The position numbers were made by a program, and so were the translations under genes. The notes under the pieces were generated by a model. It had not been told where the DNA came from and searched no databases. It saw only the letters and a list, made by a program, of their open reading frames with translations. This document shows, piece after piece, positions 47,100 through 58,925 of a stretch of DNA of 64,000 bases (its first letter is position 1; the number at the start of each line of letters is the position of its first letter). This stretch comes from Hemibagrus wyckioides. Its lineage: Eukaryota; Chordata; Actinopteri; Siluriformes; Bagridae. The stretch spans positions 8,270,759 through 8,334,758 of the forward strand of contig NC_080714.1 of assembly GCF_019097595.1 (NCBI RefSeq). Reading direction: 5' to 3'.

Positions 47100-48344
47100 T
47101 ATATTGCCAAAAGTATTCGCTCACCTGCCTTGACTCGCATATGAACTTAAGTGACATCCCATTCCTAATCCATAGGGTTCAATATGACGTCGGTCCACCC
47201 TTTGCAGCTATAACAGCTTCAACTCTTCTGGGAAGGCTGTCCACAAGGTTTAGGAGTGCGTTTATGGGAATTTTTGACCATTCTTCCAGAAGCACATTTG
47301 TGAGGTCACACACTGATGTTGGACGAGAAGGTCTGGCTCTCAGTCTCCGCTCTAATTCATCCCAAAGGTGTTCTATCGGGTTGAGGTCAGGACTCTGTGC
47401 AGGCCAGTCAAGTTCATCCACACCAGACTCTGTCATCCATGTCTTTATGGACCTTGCTTTGTGCACTGGTGCACAGTCATGTTGGAAGAGGAAGGGGCCA
47501 GCTCCAAACTGTTCCCACAAAGTTGGGAGCATGGAATTGTCCAAAATGTCTTGGTATGCTGAAGCATTCAGAGTTCCTTTCACTGGAACTAAGGGGCCAA
47601 GCCCAGCTCCTGAAAAACAACCCCACACCATAATCCCCCCTCCACCAAACTTTACACTTGGCACAATGCAGTCAGACAAGTACCGTTCTCCTGGCAACCG
47701 CCAAACCCAGACTCGTCCATCAGATTGCCAGATGGAGAAGCGCGATTCGTCACTCCAGAGAACGCGTCTCCACTGCTCTAGAGTCCAGTGGCGGCGTGCT
47801 TTACACCACTGCATCCGACGCTTTGCATTGCACTTGGTGATGTATGGCTTGGATGCAGCTGCTCGGCCATGGAAACCCATTCCATGAAGCTCTCTGCGCA
47901 CTGTTCTTGAGCTAATCTGAAGGCCACATGAAGTTTGGAGGTCTGTAGCGATTGACTCTGCAGAAAGTTGGCGACCTCTTCGCACTATGCGCCTCAGCAT
48001 CCGCTGACCCCGCTCCGTCAGTTTACGTGGCCTACCACTTCGTGGCTGAGTTGCTGTCGTTCCCAAACACTTCCACGTTCTTATAATACAGCTGACAGTT
48101 GACTGTGGAATATTTAGGAGCGAGGAAATTTCACGACTGGATTTGTTGCACAGGTGGCATCCTATCACAGTTCCACGCTGGAATTCACTGAGCTCCTGAG
48201 AGCGACCCATTCTTTCACAAATGTTTGTAAAAACAGTCTGCATGCCTAGGTGCTTGATTTTATACACCTGTGGCCATGGAAGTGATTGGAACACCTGATT
48301 CTGATTATTTGGATGGGTGAGCGAATACTTTTGGCAATATAGTG
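47097..48344 (-). mobile_element. Full-length Tc1 transposon, copy 2
   Basis: This copy is 1248 bp, the same length as copy 1, with the same terminal repeats ('cactatattgcc' at the left; its reverse complement ends at 48344). It lies in a TA microsatellite: (TA)n-(CA)3 on the left and (TA)n on the right. The right flank supplies TA, whereas the left flank is CA, so the exact duplication is blurred, probably by slippage. It is in the sense orientation to acot7 and inverted relative to copy 1, 2.6 kb away. Confidence 0.96.
47179..48210 (-). CDS. Tc1 transposase, intact, copy 2
   Basis: The protein has 343 residues from the ATG at 48210-48208, with the stop at 47181-47179. The domain order is as in copy 1: bipartite helix-turn-helix with GRPRK, then the DD34E catalytic core with WSD154, FQHD245 and NPIE280. 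The frame continues upstream to an in-frame ATG at 48294, but the TATA-like motif at 48264-48258 argues for 48210. It has WSDESRF at the first catalytic Asp, the form usual in Tc1 transposases, whereas copy 1 has WSDQSRF. It also has Phe235, Val306, Ala318 and Ala335. All known functional landmarks are intact, so it is the better candidate for an active enzyme. It could also supply transposase to deleted relatives with matching ends. Confidence 0.94.
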   Translation of the reverse strand: MGRSQELSEFQRGTVIGCHLCNKSSREISSLLNIPQSTVSCIIRTWKCLGTTATQPRSGRPRKLTERGQRMLRRIVRRGRQLSAESIATDLQTSCGLQISSRTVRRELHGMGFHGRAAASKPYITKCNAKRRMQWCKARRHWTLEQWRRVLWSDESRFSIWQSDGRVWVWRLPGERYLSDCIVPSVKFGGGGIMVWGCFSGAGLGPLVPVKGTLNASAYQDILDNSMLPTLWEQFGAGPFLFQHDCAPVHKARSIKTWMTESGVDELDWPAQSPDLNPIEHLWDELERRLRARPSRPTSVCDLTNVLLEEWSKIPINALLNLVDSLPRRVEAVIAAKGGPTSY

Positions 48345-48364
48345 TATATATATATATATATATA
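48345..48364. repeat. (TA)n microsatellite, right of Tc1 copy 2
   Basis: This is the right-hand remainder of the TA tract split by the insertion. Confidence 0.9.
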
Positions 48365-49563
48365 ATATATTCCTCAATGTTATCAATAAGATGATTAAAA
48401 GTCAGGAAAATGATTTAATCGATGCAAATATGCTACAATACAGCTTTACACACAAAGGACTGAATTTGCCTTGCTTATTATAAAATGGCATAGCAGCAGC
48501 AGCACTCGATACATAAAGAAGGGAATCAGCGCACACTTTAACCTCATAGTGCACACACACCACATGAGCTGTGCCTAAAAATAAACTTGAATTTCACATC
48601 GCGGCCCAGAGGTTGCTACGGTAACGCAAGTTGTTCCATGCACGGGGGACCAGATATGCCGTATCGGTAATGGGTCCTGAAAAGATGGTGACTGAAAACT
48701 AGAAGAAGAAGAAGGCTTAAGTTTCCACTTTCTCTTCCTCTTGTATCTTGTCTCGTTGTTCAAACGCTGTCCCGAGGAGAGCTTGATTATAATGCCGGCT
48801 GTAAAAAGGCACAAGTGCAGCCCTATTGAGTGAACCCATACTGTGTTTCTGTGCTCTAACCATTGTGTGCATGTGGCATTTGAGGTTAGCTGAGATGCCG
48901 AGACCTCCCTCTATCACTCTATCCTCTTCTACCCAGAGGGCTGCTCTGCTATCCATCCTCGCACCCTTCCCCCCACACCCACACCCTCCCCCTTCCACTC
49001 ATCCCACAGTCTCCCTCGGTGAAGTGCTAAAACAGGAAAGACTAAAAATAGACCTGGATCTTTCACATGGGAGAAAAAAAAACACCTGAAGTCAAAAAAT
49101 AGCTGCTGCAGCCTAGCCGATATACTATTTATAAATCTGGCGCACACTCACCAATGACCACGATATGACAAGCTCGATTAAAGGGACGGAAGGGTGCTCA
49201 CGCGGGTTCCACTCAGCCGTTTTCCAAAGTACAGAAGCCTCTAGGGAATGTAGAGATGTGCATTTATTTTTATACCAATTGTTTGTTTAGAAGTCAATCA
49301 GCACATGCATCACAGAGCAGAGGTTCAAGTGCTGCTTTAGTGTTGCACATTGGTGTGGTCAATTTGAATTGGATCAGGCCACGAATGATGATGCGTCTAT
49401 AACGCTCCAGTGCTGAGTATGAAGGAGACCAAAACATGGGTTACCTGTAACTAACGTTACAGTCTCTTCTTTATAAGAGGTACGTAATGGAAAACCAACC
49501 TGCAGTAGCTTCTGAAACCAAGAGTTCTGAAACACTATAATATAAAATAAACAGTCACAAATA

Positions 49564-49963
49564 CACAGATCAGGCATATCCTTATATCATTATATCTAAA
49601 ATTGTGTTGGTCCCTCTTTTGTTGCCAAAACAACCATGACCCATCAAGGCATAGACTCCACTAGATCCCTAAAGGTGTGCTGTAGTATCTTGCACCAAGA
49701 TGTTAGCAGCAGATCCTTTAAGTCCTGTAAGCAGACTTAAAGGATACTTACAGGACTTAAAGGATACTTTTAATAGATACTAACCACTGCAAAACAGGAA
49801 CACCCCACAAGAGCTGCAGTTTTGGAGACGCTCTGATCCAGTCGTCTAGCCATCACAATTTGGCCCTTGTCAAACTCCCTCAAATCCTTTCACTCATATG
49901 GTGAGGAGATAATCAGTGTTAAACTGCACCTGTCACTGCTCATAATGTTATGCCTGATCTGTG
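49564..49963. mobile_element. 400-bp TIR-bounded non-autonomous DNA element
   Basis: The left end 'cacagatcaggcata' is the exact reverse complement of the right end 'tatgcctgatctgtg'. Outer flanks 'aaata' and 'tattt' include TA on both sides, consistent with a TA target. The interior ('ttggtccctcttttgttgcc', 'catagactccactagatccc', 'atgttagcagcagatccttt') matches a common fish and amphibian repeat style and has no transposase frame. An internal short duplication, 'cttaaaggatact', is seen near 49737-49770. Confidence 0.75.
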
Positions 49964-49994
49964 TATTTATCCATCTAGCTATATCCACCCATCC

Positions 49995-50165
49995 ATTCTT
50001 TCTTCGAACATCCCAACGTTTGGAGGTTGGGGTCAGAGTTCAGGGTCAGCCATGATACAGCGTCCCTGGAGCAGAGAGAATTAAGGCCTTGCTCAGGGGC
50101 CAAAAAGGAGCAGCTTCCAATCAACAACCCTTAACCACTTAAGCTACCACTGCCCCCTTTAACCA
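49995..50165 (+). repeat. SINE-like dispersed repeat
   Basis: 'ttggaggttggggtcagagt', 'cagggtcagccatgatacag', 'cgtccctggagcagagaga', 'ggccttgctcaggggccaa' and 'cttaagctaccactgccccc' are seen. It is the same family as at 33.4 kb, lacking the middle section. Confidence 0.65.
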
Positions 50166-50545
50166 GTTTTAACCCTTTTAATCCCTGGGCTGGTGGAATG
50201 GAAATCGATTTATCCGACATTTTCAATCAGTATAAACAAATTAATTGTATCACCAAAAGCATGATATGAGTCAGGGTGCTGTTGGCTTTGAGTGTGAGAT
50301 GTTTTTCCCTCTGTTAGGATAACCTTACACAGAATTTTAGTGGTTGAATAAAACACCTTCAAAATTTAGATGCACTTTTCTATGAAGATATTGCCCCTAT
50401 AGGTTCAGTATAAACAGAAATATTTATGAAACATAACAAATTATTAAAGCCCTGAGTTTCCTAGGCGTCATTAAGCACCACTGTGGAGTGTAACATGACA
50501 AAGAAACACAACAAAACAGGCAAAAAATGATTTTTAGTGTATCAC
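50165..50545 (+). repeat. Unnamed dispersed repeat, copy B
   Basis: 'ttttcaatcagtataaacaa', 'cttacacagaattttagtgg', 'tatgaagatattgcccctat', 'ataaacagaaatatttatga' and 'cattaagcaccactgtgg' are shared with 45.9-46.4 kb and 61.7-61.85 kb. Confidence 0.6.
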
Positions 50546-51536
50546 ATGGTGTCTGTGTTTCATATGGTATCACATGGTGACATTAAAGGTGGAAGTAAAA
50601 ATGTCTACAGGAGACTGCTAATCTTCTAAAACATTCAGAGTTCATGACCTGCAGCTGTACTGAATATGTGCTAGTGAAAAGAAACATACAAACCCTGAGC
50701 TGCCGAGGAGCTTAATTTCCTGGACTGTGTAGTAGGCTTAGGAATACATTTTTCTTTCAGACAAAAACCTTTATATACACAAGCATTTAGTTGTAATTAC
50801 CAGCCAGAACTTTGGGAAACTCGATTAGATCTCGGATTAACTTCATTTCTTTCTCTGATGGTCAGCTATAATGTCACTCGGCACCCAAACCAACTCTGAA
50901 AGCAGTGGAGAAAATGAGGGACGGGTTCCTGTGAAAGCCGATAATAATCTTTCTCTTTATAACCCTGATTCCTTTTACATGCCAGCAGGTTACATGAAAA
51001 GAATTGATAAACTTGGAACAAGGTAGTTATAGGAAAAAAAGAATGAAAGTTAATCTGAACAGAAAGCTAAATTTGGTGGAAAATAGCCATAGACTTCAGA
51101 ATGAAGGGCTAGTCACACGGAAGGCTAGAATAAAGCTGTGTCTACATTTAAGGGCTAGAAAATGGGTTTGGAGAATGTTCAGTACCCATATCTTCCCAAA
51201 GAGGAAGTTGATCAAGTGGCCAAGTATATCCTGGCAATCCATTCGTTGTCCATGAAGAAGCATCAAATCGTTACTAGTGAGCCATTAATGGATTAATAAA
51301 GCCAGAGGAAATGGTTATAAATGGAGCTTTGGAAGAAATGAATAGGCTAGTGTGCTTAAAATCCTCAGAGGAACACAGCACTAAAGCCAAAAGGGTCAAA
51401 GAGTTTAATAAAGCAAGTTCGAGTCACTATTTTTCATCAGTGAGTCACACCAGGCGCTTGATTAGGTGAGTAAAAAGAACTCTGTGATGCTGCATACTAC
51501 TTCCCACTGTGTAATAAAGGAGGTCTCGTGTCCTAC

Positions 51537-51721
51537 CTTCAGAGGAGGCACAGGCAGCGGCTTGTTTTCTTTGTCCAGAGAAATGTAGGTGAAGAAGGCA
51601 GTGACAGCGCGATATTTCCCCTCCTCCGTGTCCGCCAACTGATCAGCATCCACAAACACCTCGATCTCCATTGACTTGTTACTAGTAAAAGTCATTCTCC
51701 CGGATACTGTGATCACACAAC
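51537..51721 (-). CDS. acot7: ACOT7 penultimate coding exon (C-terminal hotdog)
   Basis: The exon is 185 bases: two bases of a split Gly codon plus 61 codons, ending in phase 0. It encodes CVITVSGRMTFTSNKSMEIEV, FVDADQL, YRAVTAFFTYISLD and PLPVPPLK. This is the second half of the C-terminal hotdog (4HBT) fold of acyl-CoA thioesterase 7, a cytosolic enzyme that hydrolyses long-chain acyl-CoA to free fatty acid and CoA and is enriched in brain in mammals. The acceptor is CCCGCAG|GTTGTG (AG at 51723-51722) and the donor CTGAAG|GTAGGA (GT at 51536-51535). The split Gly codon pairs exactly with the G left by the upstream exon at 57350. The central motifs are nearly identical to mammalian ACOT7 as recalled. 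Confidence 0.97.
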
Positions 51722-53275
51722 CTGCGGGGTGCCACAGAGTCAAGCATTAGGCCAATTTATCTTCATGCACATTGTTTACTGAGAGTGAAAGGTGTATGTT
51801 TGTTGCATGGCAGTCCCTGTTTCCAAGGAATAAAGCATGCCTGGACATCAATCATCGGCAGGGTCTGATGTAAAAAAGTTGATTATTTTTCTCAGGGTCT
51901 TTTCTTCCGATTTCTTCCACAGCAATCTGTCAATGCTAACATAATTTTTTTCTTAAACCCTTTTAATCCATAAAACAAGCTAGTTCATGTTATCCTTTAC
52001 ATTCCAGCAGCTATAAACCGTGGTTCCTTCAACACCTACTCATGAAGTTCACGAGATAAAAAAAATGCAGCACTGCAATTAAATACTCCTTCCAAAAATG
52101 CTTAACAAACGTCTCATTGTAAAGAAAAGGAAACATATCTACAATTACACGCTTGTTAAACAACAAATTAATGTGCATTATCCGTGCTACAAATCCCAGT
52201 GTTAGTCGTTACTATAGAAACAAGAACGTATCATGAATATAAGCTTGTGATTTGCCTTGCAGTCTTTTAGAGCTGCTGTTACAGCCCCTTCTGAACAATC
52301 AGATTCACGAATTTAACCACTCTGAGGTGTGATAACTGATAACACGCAATATGGTGAGGAGTACAGCTGAACGCAGCCTTTTCATGCCAACGTGTGCAGG
52401 CTGGAAACTTCGTCAAGCTGCAGACGATCTTCAAACGTAAACACATGGTCTTACTGATAAAACGTTATAGCCTTCAGCATGGAGAACCAGTGATTTTGTG
52501 CAGCTGGATTGCGACGTCATGTATGTACTCTCAAAGGAGAGAGAGAAAGAGAGAGAGCATGTGTGAGTGTGTGTGTGTATCCTGACAACATTGTGTTCAC
52601 TACCAGGAAAAAGCAGCCCCTTCCAAAAACGCCCAATTACTGCTTGTAGCTTCACGGCTGCCCACTTTGATCTTATCATCCAAGCGTTTTTTTCCCTCCT
52701 TCCTTTTTCCCAAAGCATCACTTTGGCTCTTTTATTTTTCCATTACACAGGCCCCGGCACTGACACAGGCCCTGCTTCAGTACCTGCTCTGTGAAACACA
52801 TCTCTGAATCTGTGAAGGCACTTCATTACTGTATTGCACTTCTAATGGATGCTGACTCACATAAATATAAATATAAATATACCCATTTACTGGAGTGCTG
52901 TATAGAGCAGTGTAATCGCCAAATTACAGCCTAAGACCCGAAAGTGGCTGTTTCAAACTGAGGAATGACAACCTGTCATTTAGGAGAGTAAAACTCACAC
53001 AGCTGATACTGTCATCTTTGATATAAAGAATATTAGAATATGATGTATGTCGCAATACTTATTTCCATGGAAACTGGGACAGAAGGGAAATGTTTTTTAT
53101 GTTTAACTTACATATCATGTGGGCTATAAATACAAATACTAAGGCGTGGACCGATTCGGCTTCTACTGAGAAAACTGTAGACGATGGGATCAGAAAAAAT
53201 CAATTCCTATGATTAAATGGATATTCAAATACGTAGTTCATTACTTTTATCTGTTTATTGTTTTTTTTGCATCCC

Positions 53276-53276
<1 letters not shown>

Positions 53277-53329
<53 letters not shown>

Positions 53330-53330
53330 A

Positions 53331-53362
<32 letters not shown>

Positions 53363-53410
53363 AGCCAGTCTGTCTGTCTATCTAGCTAGCTAGCTAGCTG
53401 GCTAGCTAGC
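53277..53410. repeat. (CTAT)n microsatellite with degenerate CTAG/CTGT edge
   Basis: About 20 CTAT units with one substitution near 53330 pass into 'gtctgtctatctagctagct' and further GCTA units. Confidence 0.95.
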
Positions 53411-53439
53411 GCTGTCTGTCTATCTAATTATATGGCAGC

Positions 53440-53828
53440 AGCACCATGTATACAATCATGCAGATACAGATTAAGAGCTACAGGTTTTGTCCACATCACA
53501 TATCAAAACGGAGAGCAAATGTGATCTTGGTGACTTTAACAAGCCAACAAGTCGTTTCCTCCAACAGAAGTGTCACTCACTTGATGTTTTCTAGCTTTTT
53601 GCATCATTCTGTGTAAACTTTTAGAGACTCAGAGATAGTTACAGTTAGACAGAAATACTCAAACTAGCCTGTCTGGCATGAGATCCGGCATCATGCCACA
53701 ATTAAAATCACTCAGATTTACATTCCCACCCCCTGTTCTGAAGGTTGATATGAAGGTTGCCTGAAGCCGCTGATCCGTCTCTTCATGATTTTAATGTACA
53801 GGTGTTCCTAATAAAATCCTCTGTAAGT
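53440..53828. mobile_element. Fold-back derivative of second Tc1-like family
   Basis: The first part (about 53440-53540) is the plus-oriented left end ('ggcagcagcaccatgtatac', 'gtgatcttggtgactttaac'). From about 53560 the family reads in reverse ('tttgcatcattctgtgtaaa', 'cagaaatactcaaactagcc', 'ccacaattaaaatcactcag'). It finishes with the left-terminus sequence in reverse, 'gtacaggtgttcctaataaa'. Both halves therefore derive from the same end, with the right end missing. Confidence 0.75.
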
Positions 53829-55289
53829 GAATATCACGAACCTCACTTTGCTGCTGTTCTGTCCAGGTGTCATGCATACCTTCACAAATAAAACTCTCCA
53901 ATTACTAAAGTTACAATCCGCTGCCCTTTTCCTCCACCTTGTCTCCTAGTTTTGCTTTCATAACCTCATGTTTCGCCAATTAAACTAAAATAGGTCTGAA
54001 GAGCACATCTGAGGTGCAAGAGCTTATTAGTTGGGCTCATATAATGAATTGGACTCACCAGGGAACCAGTTGGTTTCTTACACTAATTTAGTTAAGTTGT
54101 GTCAGTTTGACTGCTTGAATAAAAAGCAACTCTTGTATAGAATGATATTATCACTGAGGGTCACCCTTAGTTTGTGTTGCCAGAAGGATGTTACTTTACT
54201 TAGTTTAATTTTCATCTTTCATCAACTAGGGAGGTTTTAATATTTTAAAGGCACAGCATGACGTGCGGTAGCAAATATTTTCAGAGGAAAATACAGATAT
54301 ACAGACCATTACAGTTAAAAAAAAATAATAATTTGACTGGGCTTTAAAACCACATTGTAATTAACTCATTAATTCTAAAAGATTGTTGATTAGATTTATA
54401 ACACAGCAACTTGAACTGTACCGAATTACGACTGTATTTTAAAAGTTTATATTAATGCCCTCCTTCTAACATGTTATTGTTGCCATAGTAACAACTAATT
54501 CACAAGAGTTTCTATGGTATGATGAATATTTTGATGATTTTTTTTTCTTTTTATACATAATGTATAGATGTATATTCAACATAAAGACTATAAAGATTAT
54601 TTATTTATTTATTTAAACTTTTTAGAAGGAGTCTTCACTGTCAGAGACTTGACCCAGATGCTCTGAATGAAGCAGCCTGTGTTTTCTTCATGGAAGAGGG
54701 CAAAAAAAGGACAGGCTAGTCAAGGAACGACAGTTTATAGCTGTGTTAGCAGAAATGGACTTTAATAATCCTGTCATAAAAAGGACTGATTACTGATCAA
54801 TTAAAAAAAAAGGAATAAAACTTATGATATGGTACATGTAACCCTTCAACCCCAGGGCATATCACCTCAACTGTTTCCCCATAACAGCACACTCTGTTGT
54901 GTTTTATTCCTAAAGCACTTTTCTTTCTGTTATTATTGAGTTCCACACATTTAATACACTTTAAAATGGAATACAGTTTTTCAGCAATAGCTTCTACACT
55001 GCATGCACGCTGAAAACTGCAATGTTGCTGGATAATGGCAAACAGAGTGTCAGAACACGCATTTAGCTTGAAATAATGCGCCTTTAAACTACATGCTTCA
55101 ACGAAGGCTGCGAGAGACACGAATTAAAACAGCACCGTCACCCGGTCGGCCTTTCCCCGCTCTGTAGAAACACTTCTCAAACTAATGTATACACCAATCT
55201 CCCCTTCCAAGCAAAGTTCAAGATAAATGGCTATTTCTGCCTACATGTTAAACACAACATAAACAATATGACATCTGTGCTGTGCTGTG

Positions 55290-55297
55290 CTGTGTGA

Positions 55298-55333
<36 letters not shown>
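55290..55333. repeat. (TG)n microsatellite
   Basis: A TG run preceded by 'tgctgtgctgtgctgtg' is seen directly. Confidence 0.95.
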
Positions 55334-55334
<1 letters not shown>

Positions 55335-55746
55335 ACAGTAACGGGTGCCGAGACTTTTTTTGGCAACACACAGCAAGGATTTCTCATCTATATTTCATGA
55401 TAATTTCATGTCCGTGCTTCTTTTTATGTTTAAAAAATGAATAATAGTATTGTTTTTCTTTTGAGCACACCAAACAATTGGTATATTAACCATGTGAACA
55501 AATGTGCCTACCTTATAGACATCTTTGGACATGAGCAATGGAATATGAGACAAAGTGAAACTCAATTATTAATAAGACAATTATTCATCTTCACTCACTT
55601 CTGCACTTCTGTAGGAAAGTAGACCTGGCTTCAGAGTAAAGGCATTGAGAGCCAACACAGCGAGACGGAGGACATCTATGGAGCAGGGCTTCTTGAGATT
55701 TGGCCAAAGATTTGCCACTTTGCTTTCTCCTAGTCATTAACCATCA

Positions 55747-55907
<161 letters not shown>

Positions 55908-57349
55908 GCATGCTATGTTTGCTTTCTTGATTTCTGTTGCACTGAGTGGAAGAAAAGTTTGTTTTGTTTGGCAAAGGTCGGTGCATCCTTTTAAAGGATA
56001 ATTTATACAATTTGTCAGTACAGGTGCTTTAGTTATAGCACTGTTAATGACTTTTATTATATCACGAAAATGGAAAATACTTGCTTTTAATTGTTGGGGG
56101 GATAGGCTAGGCATTATTTTCTAAAGTTTTTCTCCAAAAATCAAGGCTGTCAGTAAGCTCCGAGATTTTCTGCCTTGGAAAATAATCGATGTGTACAGCT
56201 ATATTTAATTATTTACCGCTTTTAATAATTATATTGTTCATTTTCCTCGAATCATTAGTTTTTTTTTTCCTATAGGCAGAAAGAAAGGATTTTAATTAAA
56301 CACTGACAAGAATATTTACTACAGAGACTACAACAGAGCAAGATAATGCCTTCTGATGTGTAACCATAGCAACAAGATTATAATGGTTACCTGTAGGGGT
56401 GGGGAACTAGAAAATCAGCTACATAAGTCAACAATAAGTTTAGCTTTTTTTTTATATTGCATCATATATGAAGTCATATATCATAACAGATTTTGAATGC
56501 TGCAGTGTTTATGAGGAAAACAATGAATCTCTTGTGTGTGCTGGTGTTCTTTTCCTCCGCCTCAGCTATTTTTCCTGATATACACCATTTTGTACACACT
56601 TACACAATGATACACACATTACTTCCTCGCTAATAGTATTTTCTAGAATGGTCTAAGGAAGCTTAAGCTAACGGATGAGAAATTTGATCTATTCTGAGAA
56701 TACCGATATATGAGCCTGTGGCTTATAAAGGAATACTATGAAAACTAAAAATCTTTTTTTCCCCCTGTTGTCTGCCTGTGGGGCGAGCGATCAGATAACA
56801 TCTCGGTCTTGTTGTGAAACAGGTGGTACGAAGCAGCCACAGCAGCTCACTGCAGCGTGTGGAGTAATTTATATCTATTTAATTTTCCACTACCTCATCT
56901 GCTTTGCTTACCTAATATATTCAAATGCTCTGAAGTAGAAGTGTGCTTTGTGTGTTACTGTTAGCCATGAAAACAGCCCTGGAAGCATATGATGGATGTT
57001 AATTCAAAAGATGTGATACTGTAATCTGGGAATTGTAAAGGACGATACTGTTTGGGTGTCTGAGATATAAAAATAACCTGTGCCTATTGAGTGTTAGTCG
57101 AGCTGCTTATTTCTGCTGTCGTGTGACAACAAACGCGTGCTTTTTTATCAAAGCTGGCATCTAGGTATGAGAACGTTGCTGCCTGGAGGTAATTTAGATC
57201 CGAAAATAGAGTTTCTGTGTAAAAGATGACATGCGTGAGTCCTCGAGTGTTACTCGATTGTATTGTTTCCAAAAGAGCTAAGCACAGAATTAAATCTACC
57301 CCCTTATTGTTGTGCCTATTATGCCATTCCTGTCTCTCTTCCGGTTTAC

Positions 57350-57466
57350 CTTTCTTGATCTTGCGGTGAAAGTTGATGGCGTCCACGGACGCGGTCACAA
57401 CGTTGGTCTTGCAGTGACGGGAGGCCACGATTCCTGCCACCTCGTCCATCAGCTTCATGGTCACAC
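57350..57466 (-). CDS. acot7: ACOT7 internal coding exon (start of C-terminal hotdog)
   Basis: The exon is 117 bases, phase 1 at both ends, with 38 full codons: VTMKLMDEVAGIVASRHCKT then NVVTASVDAINFHRKIKK. The acceptor is TTTGCAG|GTGTGACC (AG at 57468-57467) and the donor GAAAG|GTAAACC. This is the hot-dog helix of the C-terminal domain of acyl-CoA thioesterase 7. It carries the Asp in LMDEVAG, which I equate with the C-domain active-site Asp reported for mouse ACOT7, and the conserved RHCKT and SVDAINFH segments. The fish sequence has HRKIKKG where mammals have HDKIRKG (recalled). The preceding exon, expected to end in a VHG(G) motif, is not visible up to 64000, so that intron is at least 6.5 kb. 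Confidence 0.97.
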
Positions 57467-58574
57467 CTGCAAATAAATACGGTGTTATGATTAGGAGTGG
57501 AACTAAATAAAGAGCAGAATGGATACTAACTCTTTTCACCAGAGGACAAATATTGACTATTGAGTAAGTAAGATCTCATATGAAAGTTCTCAGATGAACT
57601 TAATTCCCATCATTGTTTTTTTTCTTCATAAGTTGATTAGGTTGTACACATGTAGTGGAAGGAGACAGCATTTTAACAGACAACCCTTGTGCAAGCTATT
57701 GGATATTGGAGTGGTGAGTGGAAACGTTTCAACTGTATTAAACATTGACGCAAATCCATCAGTTTCTGACTCTTTTTGATTACTTCCTCTTATAAATGCC
57801 ATGACATCGGTCCAAACCCAGGAACTGTTCTGCCACTGCACTATGACAGGATTTCAATTTCCAGAAGCCAGCTCTTCACTCTGTATGCCAGTGTATTTAT
57901 TTTTAAACACGGGGCTAATGTTACCAATTTCACAGCTCAGTGCTCGATTTATGGAGGCGATCTCCTGTCTGTAGGCTCTAGCGCCTGATGATGGTGTTCA
58001 AGCGACAAGTAAATGGCTGTCGATACTATCGTTCAGTTTGTAGAGCCAGTTTCACAATGTGGAGGAGTAATCTGTTCAAAGCTTTGCTTGATCCAAGCTT
58101 CTTCTTTGCTTCTTGAATCAAAGTAGCGTTGCTTTGATGGGCCCATATGACGACCGTGATAAGAGAAATGGACCTGTAGACCTTTCAGCCCGCTGGCTCT
58201 TTTCCCTCCCACTGGAAAGATTGTAAAGGACTTGGATGTTTTTTTATTACCATTTAAGAACTGGCCTAAAAAAACAGACAGAACTCCTTTGAATTACTTA
58301 AACCACAATTGCTCCATGCAATGATTTCATGGAGCAGAACAGGACAGCTGTGGCCTTTATCGTTCCTTCATTCATGCTGTCTTTTACTCTTCCTCCTTGC
58401 ACAACATCATGCTGTGCGCCTTGTGTTTCATGCGCTAAACATTTTTCCACACATGCTAAAGTTTCACACAAACTGCAGTAGTTATTTATTTCAAGATCAT
58501 ACAGCCAAATGTTTGTAGACATCTTACCATCACATACATATGTGTATGTGTAAAAAAATGTTTTTGTAGCATTC

Positions 58575-58925
58575 TCTTTACAGGAACTAAGAGGCCCAAA
58601 CATGTTCCAGCATGACAATGTCCCTGGACACAAAGCAAGCTCCATGAAGACCTTGGAGATGTTCGAGTGGAAGAACTCAAGTGTCCTGCACAGAGCCATG
58701 ACCACATCCCCACTGAACACCTTTGGGGTGAAATGAAACACTGACTGCACCCCAGTCCTCCACACTCACCATCAGTGCTGCACCTCACTAATGCTCTTAT
58801 TACTGAATGACCACATATCCCCATAGCCACACTCCAAACTCTAGTGGAAAGTCTTCCGAGAAGAGCTGAGTGGATTATAAGAACAAAGAGGTGACCTTAA
58901 TGGTCAAGTGTCCACAAATTTTTTT
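58575..58925 (+). mobile_element. Degenerate Tc1/mariner transposase relic
   Basis: The plus strand shows 'ttccagcatgacaatgtccc' (reading FQHDNVP), 'caaagcaagctccatgaaga' (KASSMKT), 'gaacacctttggggtgaaat' and 'agtcttccgagaagagctg'. It is the C-terminal catalytic region of a Tc1 element related to, but clearly diverged from, the intact copies. It retains the second Asp and has several stops. Confidence 0.8.

Larger units (their letters stand above)
37259..51536 (-). other. acot7: acot7 last intron, 14.3 kb
   Basis: It is bounded by the donor GAAG|GTAGGAC (51536) and the acceptor TGCAG (37259). It contains the two full-length Tc1 transposons, Tc1-like relics (38.7, 40.0 and 41.2 kb), a TIR-bounded element (49.56 kb), a SINE-like repeat (50.0 kb), an unnamed dispersed repeat (45.9 and 50.2 kb) and several microsatellites. 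I see no further exon. Confidence 0.85.

Noticed and set aside
57084..57539. 151-residue frame around the acot7 exon
   Set aside because: Only the central 38 codons between clear splice sites are ACOT7; the rest is intron read-through.
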